NCBI GenBank assembly: GCA_947450015.1
Contig: CANFUB010000018.1
Coordinates: 1 to 17,228 of the forward strand
Length of the DNA: 17,228 bases
From: Bacteroidota bacterium
GTDB taxonomy: Bacteria; Bacteroidota; Bacteroidia; NS11-12g; UBA955
Direction of reading: 5' to 3'
Part shown: positions 6,887 through 15,800 of the stretch, piece after piece
Numbering within the stretch: position 1 is the first letter of the stretch
How the letters are laid out: each line of letters starts with the position of its first letter
Made by a program: the position numbers and the translations under genes
The notes under the pieces: generated by a model
The model's database searches: none
What the model saw: only the letters and a program-made list of their open reading frames with translations
What the model was told of the DNA's origin: nothing

Positions 6887-7957
6887 ATGTCGGTAAACAA
6901 TTGTGCCCCAGTGGCCGAACGCAAACGTTTAGGCTTTATTGATAGATACTTAACAGTATGGATTTTTTCGGCCATGTTGTTAGGCGTTGGCATTGGTTAT
7001 TTTATACCATCTACTTCAGGTTTTATCGATAGTCTATCGAGTGGTACTACAAATATTCCCTTAGCTATTGGTTTAATTCTGATGATGTATCCGCCATTGG
7101 CAAAAGTGCGCTATGAGAAGATTCCTCAAATTTTTAAGAACTTCAAATTGGTGTTGATGTCTATTGTTATTACTTGGATAATTGCCCCATTTTTTATGTT
7201 TTTATTGGCCTACTTATTCTTGCAAGCTTATCCCCATTATTTTACTGGACTAATATTAATAGGGATAGCACCATGCATTGCCATGGTGATTGTTTGGAAT
7301 GAATTGGCTGGTGGCAATAGAGAGTATATTGCTGGACTCATTGGTTTAAATAGCGTTTTGCAAGTTTTGCTATATTCTGGCTATGCGTTTTTTTATTTAA
7401 CCGTTATGCCCCAAATCTTTGGCATGAAAGGATTTGAAATTTCAATTACGATTGCCCAAATTGCTAAGTCTGTATTTATTTATTTGGGCGTTCCATTTTT
7501 AGCAGGGATAATAAGTCGTTATACATTAATTAGAATAAAGGGTGAGGAATGGTATCAGAAAATATTTATTCCCACTATTTCACCCATTACATTGATAGCA
7601 TTGTTGTTCACCATTATTGTAATGTTTAGTTTAAAAGGGCAACTGATTGTCCAAATTCCGTTTGATGTTGTAAGGGTGGCCATTCCTTTGGTCATTTATT
7701 TTGCGGTGATGTTTGTGATTACTTTTTTCATTTCAAAAAAATTAGGGGCCGATTATTCTACCAACGTAGCCTTATCATTTACGGCTACAGGTAATAATTT
7801 TGAATTGGCCATAGCTGTGGCCATAGGCATCTTTGGCATCAATAGTGGAGAAGCCTTTGCAGGTGTTATTGGTCCATTGGTAGAGGTACCTGCTCTAATT
7901 GGATTAGTAAATGTTGCATTTTGGTTCAGAAGAAAATACTATAAAACACAAAATTAA
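6887..7957 (+). CDS. acr3: Acr3 arsenite efflux permease
   Basis: This 356-residue inner-membrane protein has about ten hydrophobic segments. The ATG at 6887, two bases after the upstream stop, is preferred over the in-frame TTG at 6854, which would overlap the preceding gene's Cys-rich tail. Acr3 signatures are RYLTVWIFSAMLLGVGIGYF near the N-terminus, GIAPCIAMVIVWNELAGG with Cys130, and FTATGNNFELAIAVAIG with Glu306. The family's essential Cys and Glu, at about 129 and 305 in Alkaliphilus Acr3, are therefore both present. The end (SGEAFAGVIGPLVEVPALIGL) is also typical. It exports As(III), probably by proton antiport, without needing an ArsA ATPase; none is encoded here. It is the central function of the operon. 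Confidence 0.95.
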   Translation: MSVNNCAPVAERKRLGFIDRYLTVWIFSAMLLGVGIGYFIPSTSGFIDSLSSGTTNIPLAIGLILMMYPPLAKVRYEKIPQIFKNFKLVLMSIVITWIIAPFFMFLLAYLFLQAYPHYFTGLILIGIAPCIAMVIVWNELAGGNREYIAGLIGLNSVLQVLLYSGYAFFYLTVMPQIFGMKGFEISITIAQIAKSVFIYLGVPFLAGIISRYTLIRIKGEEWYQKIFIPTISPITLIALLFTIIVMFSLKGQLIVQIPFDVVRVAIPLVIYFAVMFVITFFISKKLGADYSTNVALSFTATGNNFELAIAVAIGIFGINSGEAFAGVIGPLVEVPALIGLVNVAFWFRRKYYKTQN

Positions 7958-7981
7958 AGTGTAATACAAGTAACAAACGGT

Positions 7982-8758
7982 ATGACAAGAATAGCTCTAT
8001 TTAGCGATGTGCATGCGAATCTTCCCGCACTTGAGGCCATGTTTCAGAATATGGAAATCACGAAGCCAGATGCCATCTATTGCCTTGGCGATTTGGTGGG
8101 ATACAATATTTGGCCCAACGAAGTGATCAATGAAATTAGAAAAAGAGGAATACCCACCATTGCAGGGAATTATGATTTTGGTGTAGGCAGAAACTCGGAT
8201 GATTGTGGCTGTGCCTATAAGACCGAAGAGGACAAAGCCATGGGGGCACAATCCATTGCCTATAGCAATCAATTGATTAATGATAAGGAGCGCGCTTATT
8301 TAAGAACCTTGCCAGCCCATTTGCAATTAGAATATCAATTGAACGACGATCAGTTGTTCGTATTGATGGTGCATGGGAGTCCGCGAAAAATTAACGAGTA
8401 TTTATTCGAAGACAGGGAAGAGAAAAGTATGTTACGTATTATGGAAACGGTGAATGCCGACCTTATGTTTTGCGGTCATACACACAAACCCTACCACCGT
8501 ATTTTTGAATATGATTTAGATGGAAAAAAAGCCTTCAGACATGCTATCAATATTGGTTCAGTAGGTAAGCCGAAAGATGGAGATAAGCGAGGTTGTTATG
8601 TGCTTTTAACCATTAAAGAAAACAGTAATAAATTCGCAAGAGAAAGTATACAAATTGAATTTATAAGATTCGAATATGAAATAGAAAAAGCAGCAAAGGC
8701 TGTGGAAGATAGTCCACTGCCAAATGCCTATGCTGAGATGTTAAGAAAAGCGTATTAA
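7982..8758 (+). CDS. Metallophosphoesterase (calcineurin-like) of the ars operon
   Basis: This 258-residue protein has the YfcE/MJ0936-like metallophosphoesterase motif set. It shows DVHAN (Asp9, His11), GDLVGY (Asp37), GNYD (Asn63, with Tyr where GNHD is usual), VHGSP (His131) and GHTH (His166, His168). All likely dinuclear-metal ligands are present, so a phosphodiesterase or phosphatase activity is expected; the substrate is unknown. An inserted segment NSDDCGCAYKTEEDK (71-85) contains a CxC pair close to the active site. There is no signal peptide, so it is cytosolic. It starts 24 bases after acr3 and ends 6 bases before the methyltransferase. The placement implies a role in arsenic stress or in processing an arsenate-containing metabolite, but that is speculative. 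Confidence 0.87.
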   Translation: MTRIALFSDVHANLPALEAMFQNMEITKPDAIYCLGDLVGYNIWPNEVINEIRKRGIPTIAGNYDFGVGRNSDDCGCAYKTEEDKAMGAQSIAYSNQLINDKERAYLRTLPAHLQLEYQLNDDQLFVLMVHGSPRKINEYLFEDREEKSMLRIMETVNADLMFCGHTHKPYHRIFEYDLDGKKAFRHAINIGSVGKPKDGDKRGCYVLLTIKENSNKFARESIQIEFIRFEYEIEKAAKAVEDSPLPNAYAEMLRKAY

Positions 8759-8764
8759 AATTAT

Positions 8765-9388
8765 ATGAATAACGTAGAAAGAAAAGACCATTGGGAGAAC
8801 ATCTATAAAACCAAAGGTCATCAAGAAGTGAGTTGGTATCAAAATGTACCATCGACTTCTTTAGCATTTTTTAAGGAATTTGCAGTTCCCTTAGATGCCA
8901 ACATTATTGATATTGGTGGAGGTGATAGTTTTTTGGTAGACTACTTATTGGAAATGGGCTACCAGCATGTATCTGTTTTAGACATTTCTGAAGCTGCCAT
9001 TAATAAGGCGAAAATTCGTTTAGGAGATAAAGCACTTTTTGTAAAATGGATTGTGGCCGATATTAGTTCTTTTAAACCAACTGAAACCTACGATTTTTGG
9101 CACGATAGGGCGGCCTTTCATTTTCTTACGAATGAAGATGAAATTTACCTCTATTTGGCTACGGCTAAAAGTCATATTGCAAAAGACGGTCTATTCGTTT
9201 TGGGTACTTTTTCAGAAAACGGTCCAACGAAATGCAGTGGTATTGAAATCAAACAGTATTCAGAAGAAAGCATGTCAGAAAAAATGGGCAAGTATTTCAA
9301 AAAAATTAAATGCTTAGCCGTAGATCATATGACGCCTTTTAACACGCTTCAAAATTTTGTATTTTGTAGCTTTAAAAATAACCTATAG
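8765..9388 (+). CDS. Class I SAM-dependent methyltransferase of the ars operon
   Basis: This 207-residue cytosolic protein opens with HWENIYKTKGHQEVSWYQ (9-26), an N-terminal signature of a small methyltransferase group resembling the TehB/thiopurine type. SAM-binding motif I is IIDIGGGDSFLVDYLL (47-62). Motif II carries VLDISEAAI (71-79, acidic Asp73), followed by ADISSF (98-103) and FWHDRAAFHFL (111-121). Its only cysteines are 157, 183 and 201, and the spacing does not match the conserved set of ArsM arsenite methyltransferases, so I do not call it arsM. It could methylate a metalloid, a thiol or a small molecule. As the last operon gene, it starts 6 bases after the phosphoesterase. No convincing terminator follows. 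Confidence 0.85.
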   Translation: MNNVERKDHWENIYKTKGHQEVSWYQNVPSTSLAFFKEFAVPLDANIIDIGGGDSFLVDYLLEMGYQHVSVLDISEAAINKAKIRLGDKALFVKWIVADISSFKPTETYDFWHDRAAFHFLTNEDEIYLYLATAKSHIAKDGLFVLGTFSENGPTKCSGIEIKQYSEESMSEKMGKYFKKIKCLAVDHMTPFNTLQNFVFCSFKNNL

Positions 9389-9843
9389 ATATTACTTATT
9401 AAATTTATAATATTTATAGATATTAGTTTTGGGCTAGTTATTATGTAACTATTTACAGGAACTATGTAAATTTAATGGCGAGTTTAATTTCATATTTGTG
9501 GATTAACAAACAAAAGTATGAATCAAATAGTCTTAGAGAATGCAAAAGAACCCAATTCTGGTAAAGAGGGCAGTTTAAGAACCAACGAGGATTTTAACAA
9601 CAAACAACCAAATTTGAACGACCCCAACGAAGTGAAAGGTCGGCCGATATTATCTTACTCAAAGGTTAAAAAAACAAGGTCAAATAAAAAACCTTAAGCA
9701 CCAGTATTTTAACATAATTGGTATCTCTAAATTCACATTAAATTTTATTATAATTAAGATAAGCATAGTCATTTTTTAATATTGATATAGGTTTTGCGAA
9801 ACACTGCAAGTAGAGTTTTGTGCATTCAACCAATCATATTATA
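9389..9843. other. Intergenic region between the methyltransferase and the giant surface protein
   Basis: This is AT-rich DNA of about 455 bases. It holds one short ORF (9518-9697, listed separately), an 11-base direct repeat TATAGATATTA (9384-9394 and 9415-9425), a weak hairpin TAGTTA/TAACTA (9435-9451), and TAGTTTTG at 9424-9431, which fits the Bacteroidota -7 consensus but lacks a clear -33 partner. The giant gene's own promoter must lie in 9698-9843, but I cannot place it with confidence. Confidence 0.5.
9518..9697 (+). CDS. Hypothetical 59-residue polar protein
   Basis: An ATG-to-TAA ORF of 59 codons begins MNQIVLENAKEPNSGKEG and ends KVKKTRSNKKP. It is highly polar (rich in Asn, Lys, Glu, Pro), with no signal peptide, membrane segment or recognisable motif, and is probably disordered. 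In its favour, it is the only ORF of note in the gap and its base composition is less AT-rich than the flanks. Against it, it has no recognised relatives and no clear promoter or ribosome-binding site. It could be a small regulatory or accessory protein, or a chance ORF. Confidence 0.35.
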   Translation: MNQIVLENAKEPNSGKEGSLRTNEDFNNKQPNLNDPNEVKGRPILSYSKVKKTRSNKKP

Positions 9844-12800
9844 ATGAAATCAAAATCAACTTTAAAACTTGTCTTATCGCTCTTTTTTGCAGCGATACTC
9901 AACAAGCATGTCAATGCGCAAATTACACTCCTGCAAGACTACAAGAACAATTATTCAGCGCCCATTGGCACCTTCCAGAATATTAAGTTCAGAGAAGGTG
10001 GTTTTTCTGCAATGTATCCAATTCCAAATACAAATGGTAAAGAGTTTTGGGTAATCTCTGATCGTGGTATGAATGTAGATGCAGCGAATGCAAATCCTGC
10101 ACTTTGCAAACCTACGTATGACAAGATATTTGGATTCCCAAATTATGCGCCTAAAATTTTTAGAATTAAAGTGAACGGTGACTCTGTTCAAATTTTAAGA
10201 ACCATTCCTATTAGACGTCCAAGTGGTACAACTGCAACCGGTATAATGAATCCAACAGGATTTGGAAGTACTGCTGCCGAAGTGGCCTCTACGGATACAG
10301 TTTTGAATTGTGCTAATTTTAATCTTAAAACTGCACCAAAAGATATTTGGGGTTTAGATTGCGAGGGCATAGTGGTAGATAAAGATGGTAATTTTTGGTT
10401 AAGTGAAGAAGGTGGACCAACCATTTGGAAAGTAGATCCAAGTGGAATAGTAATGAAAAGATACACACCTTATGCAAATAAAGTAGGTGCACAATCGATC
10501 GATGTTTTAATCGATACTTGTTTTGCTTATAGAAAAAATAACCGCGGTTTTGAAGGCCTTTCAATAGCCCCAAATGGTAAAATTTATGCCATGATTCAAA
10601 GTCCATTGTTATATCCAAATGTTACAATAGGCGAAGGCACTAGAATTCATAGAATGCTAGAAATTGATCCTTCTACCAATGCTACCAAAATGTATGTATA
10701 CTTAAATGATGGTATCATTGGTGCAAGTGGCGCTAATCAAATCAGATTAAGAGATTGGAAAATTGGTGATATGGCTGCTATCAATGATAGCACATTCTTA
10801 GTAATAGAACATGCTGTTAGAGGAACCAGTGATAGAAAAAATATTTACAGCATTAGTATTAATGGTGCAACAGCAGTTAATTCCGGTTTATACAGTAGTA
10901 AAACACTAGAAGCTTTGGTAGATTCAACTGGTTTGGCAGCTAATGGTATTAAACCAGTTAAGAAAAAATTATTCATGGACATGTTAGCCAAAGGATGGCC
11001 AACTGCATTAGATAAACCAGAAGGTTTAGCAATTGTTAATGATAGTACAATTGCAATTTGTAATGACAATGATTTTCAACAAGTATCCTTACCACAAGAT
11101 GGTATCGCAGTAGCTACAAGTAACCTTTGCCATGTATTGGTTTATGGTTTAAAAGGCAGCAATAAATTAAGCAATTATAAGGTAGGTACTTTTAGTCCAC
11201 TTACACAATCTGGACCTAGCACATCACAATCTCCTTATTTAGGGCCATTGATTCCAGAATTAAAAGCCACTGCTATTTTGAGTGTTGGTGATTCTATCAG
11301 CGGCTATAAAATGTGTGGTATTCCTGATGGTTTAGGTGCATATGATAACAATGATGGAACCTTTACACTTTTAATGAATCATGAATTTGGCAATACTGTT
11401 GGTATCGCAAGAGCCCATGGTTCTAAAGGTGCATTTGTTTCAAAATGGGTGATTAATAAAGCCGATTTAAAAGTATTAAGCGGTAGCGATTTAATTAAGA
11501 ATGTAAACCTATGGGATACTGCTTCTAAATCTTATAAAACTTATAACCTTTCAAACCCTTCAACACTTGCGGCTTTTGGTCGCTTTTGTTCAGCAGATTT
11601 GCCTCCAGTATCAGCTTTCTTTAACAGTTCAAATGGTTTAGGAACGAAAGAAAGAATCTTTATGAATGGTGAAGAAATTAATGATGAGAGCAGAGCCATG
11701 GCACATATTGCTACTGGTACAAACGCTGGTACTTCTTATGAATTACCTGCATTGGGTAAAGCTGCTTGGGAAAATGCTGTTGCCAATCCTGCTACTGGTG
11801 ATAAAACTTTAGTAGCATTAACAAATGATGGTACTGATGGTCAAGTATATTTCTACATCGGCACCAAAACCAATACTGGAACTGAAATTGAAAAAGCTGG
11901 TTTAACCAAAGGTAGACCTTGGGGTGTCTCTGTATCAGGTTTTGCAGCAGAGAGAACAAGCACAACATCTAATATCGCTATTCCTACGCCAGGCACACGT
12001 TTTAGCATGGTTGATTTGGGTTCGGTTGAAAACATGACCGGTGTTGCGTTTAACACTAAAAGTAATACATTAGGAGTAACTAAATTCTCAAGACCAGAAG
12101 ATGGAGCTTGGGATCCTAACCACCCTGAAGATTTTTATTTTGTAACTACCGATCAAATAGATCAAGTAAAAGATGGTGTTGGTACTCAAATTGGAAGAAG
12201 CCGTTTATGGCGTTTGCGTTTTGATGATATTACCAAACCAGAGTTGGGTGGAACTGTTGAAGCAGTTTTGGATGGTAGCGAAGGTCAAGTGATGTTAGAT
12301 AATATTGCAATCGATAAATTCGGTCATATTTTATGTCAAGAGGATGTTGGAAACTCAGCACATAATGGAAAATTATGGCAGTATACCATTGCTACTGATC
12401 AATTAAAAATGATTGCCAAGCATGATGTTTCAAGATTTGGAGATATTGGTGTTTCAGTAACTGCGCCATTTAATCAAGATGAAGAATCATCAGGTATCAT
12501 TGATATGCAAGATATTTTAGGTGCTGGTATGTTCTTAACTTCAGATCAAGCACATTATGCGACTACAACTGAATTGGTTGAAGGCGGACAGTTAATGGCC
12601 ATTTTTAATCCTGAAACGTATAATAGTTTTAAAGGTGCTGGTCCTAGCACTGCACAAATACCATATGTTGAACCGGTTGCTACAGGTGTAAAAACCACCT
12701 CTATTTTAAGTGTTGGTGATTCAATCAGTGGCTATAAAATGGTTGGTATTCCTGATGGATTAGGCGCATTTGATAATAAAAATGGAACCTTTACTTTGGT

Positions 12801-15800
12801 AATGAACCATGAACTTGGAAATACTGTAGGTATTGCACGTGCACACGGTTCAAAAGGTGCATTTGTATCAAAATGGGTAATCAATAAAGCTGATTTAAAA
12901 GTTTTAAGTGGTAGTGATTTAATGAAAAATGTAAACTTATGGGATACTGCTACAAAATCTTATAAATCTTACAATTCTTCTAACCCTTCTACCCTAACAG
13001 CATTTACACGTTTTTGTTCTGCTGATTTACCACCAGTATCTGCTTTCTATAACAGCTCAACTGGTTTAGGTACACAAGAAAGAATTTTTATGAATGGTGA
13101 AGAAGGTGGTGATGAGAGCAGAGCCATGGCGCATATCGTAACTGGTGCCAATGCTGGTACTTCTTATGAATTGCCTGCATTAGGAAAAGCAGCATGGGAG
13201 AATGCTTTAGCAAGTCCTGCTTCTGGCAATAAAACTGTTGTTGCACTAACCAATGATGGTACGGATGGTCAAGTTTATTTTTATATTGGCACTAAAACCA
13301 ATACTGGTACCGACATTGAAAAAGCTGGTTTAACAAAAGGTAAACCTTGGGGTGTTTCTGTTACAGGTTTTGCTGCCGAAAGAACTTCTTCAACTTCTAA
13401 TATCACTTTGCCTGATCCTGGTACAAGGTTTAGTTTAATTGATTTAGGTTCTGTGGAGAATATCTCAGGTGCAACCTTTAATACAAAAAGTAATACTGCT
13501 GGTGTTACTAAATTCTCTAGACCAGAAGATGGTGCTTGGGATCCTGCAAATCCAAATGATTTTTATTTCGTTACAACAGATCAAATTGATCAAGTAAAAG
13601 ATGGCGTAGGAACACAAATAGGTCGTAGCCGTTTATGGAGACTTAGATTCGATGATATTACAAAACCTGAATTAGGTGGAACTGTTGAAGCCGTATTAGA
13701 TGGTACCGAAGGTCAAGTAATGTTAGATAACATGACCATTGATAAATTTGGACATGTATTAATGCAAGAAGATGTTGGAAACTCAGTTCACAATGGTAAA
13801 ATATGGCAGTACACTTTTGCTACTGATCAAATAAAAATAATTGCTAAACACGATGTAACTAAGTTTGGTGATGTAGGTATAGCTGCAACTACTCCATTTA
13901 ACGTTGATGAAGAATCATCAGGCATCATTGATGCATCTGATATCTTGGGCGCTGGTATGTTCTTAATGGTTGATCAAGCGCATTATGCAATTCCTGGTGA
14001 ATTGGCAGAGGGTGGACAATTGTTAACTTTGTTTAACCCTGAAACCTATAACAATGCCAATGGCGCGAATGTTAGCAGTTCTGCTACACCATATGTCTTA
14101 CCTATCGCTGCTGGTGTTAAAACAAATGCTATTTTAACTGTAGGCGATGCTGTTAATAATTACAGAATGGTAGGTATTCCTGATGGATTAGGTGCTTACG
14201 ACAACAACAATGGTACCTTTACTTTATTAATGAACCATGAATTAGGCAATACTGTTGGTATTGCTCGTGCACACGGATCAAAAGGCGCTTTTGTTTCAAA
14301 ATGGGTCATCAATAAATCTGATTTGAAAGTTTTAAGTGGAAGCGATTTAATCAAAAATGTGAAACTTTGGAACGGCACTGGATACACAACTTATAATAGT
14401 TCAAATCCAACTACTTCTGCTGCATTCACGCGTTTTTGTTCAGCCGATTTACCACCATTATCAGCTTTCTTCAACTCAACAACTGGTTTAGGTACTAGCG
14501 AAAGACTCTTCATGAATGGCGAAGAGGGCAACGATGAGAGCAGAGCTTTTGCACATATTTCAACTGGTCCGAATGCTGGTACAACTTATGAATTACCTTT
14601 CCTTGGAAAAGCTGCTTGGGAAAATGCTGTTGCGAATCCTGCATCTGGTAACAAAACTGTTGTTGCATTAACCAACGATGGTACCGATGGTCAAGTATAT
14701 TTCTACATTGGAACTAAAACCAATAGCGGTAATGAAGTAGATAAAGCTGGTTTAACTAATGGTCATCCATGGGGTGTTGTAGTTACTGGTTTTGCTGCAG
14801 AGCGCACAAGTTCAACATCAAATATTGCCTTGCCAACTGCTGGTACTAGATTTAGTTTAACCGATCTTGGTTCTGTAGAGAACATGACAGGTGCTGCATT
14901 TAATACTGCAAGTAATACTGCTGGTGTTACCAAATTCTCTAGACCAGAGGACGGAGCTTGGGATCCTTCTCATCCAAATGATTTCTATTTTGTTACAACA
15001 GATCAAATTGATCAAGTAAAAGATGGAGTAGGAACACAAATTGGTCGTAGCCGTTTATGGAGACTAAGATTCGATGATATTACAAAACCTGAGTTAGGCG
15101 GAACTGTAGAAGCTATGCTAGATGGTACAGAAGGTCAAGTAATGTTAGATAATATGACCATCGATAAATTCGGACATGTCCTTATGCAAGAAGATGTAGG
15201 AAACTCAGTTCACAACGGAAAATTGTGGCAGTACACAATTGCTACTGATCAATTAAAAATGATTGCTAAACACGATTCAAAACGTTTCGGTGATCTTTAT
15301 GAGCCAGCAACTACACCTTTCAATGTTGATGAAGAATCATCAGGTATTTTAGATATGCAAGATATCTTGGGTGCAGGTATGTTCTTAATTGTCGACCAAG
15401 CGCATTATGCAATCGCAGGTGAATTAGCAGAAGGTGGTCAATTATTGACTTTGTACAATCCTGATACCTATAATTCAAATCCTGAAATAAGTGTAAAAGG
15501 TAACAAAGTTGATATTCTAAAAGGTGACCTTACACCAAGTGCTACTGATAATACAGACTTCGGAACCATCAACACAAAATCAACTGTTAACAAAACATTT
15601 GTTGTTAAGAATGCTGGTCCTGGTGATTTGATGATTAATAATTTAACCTTGAGTGGAAGCAATTCAGCTGAGTATTCAATTGTAGGTGCACCAACTTTCC
15701 CAGTAACATTAAAAGTAACAGATTCATTAGTAATCACTGTAAAATTTGCACCACTTGCTGATGGTTTAAGAAAAGCAGTTTTAACAATTGATAACAACGA

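Noticed and set aside
9051..9317. 88-codon plus-strand ORF
   Set aside because: It lies wholly inside the methyltransferase gene in another frame; the methyltransferase frame has clear SAM-binding motifs.
8765..9388. ArsM-type arsenite S-adenosylmethyltransferase
   Set aside because: The size and N-terminal signature differ, and the three cysteines (157, 183, 201) do not match the conserved ArsM spacing.
9435..9451. Hairpin TAGTTA/TAACTA as terminator of the ars operon
   Set aside because: The stem has only six AT-rich pairs and no following T-run.
11212..15480. Possible assembly artefact from collapsed or duplicated sequence in the giant gene
   Set aside because: The copies differ at many silent positions and by two codons, so they are genuine diverged repeats rather than duplicated reads.
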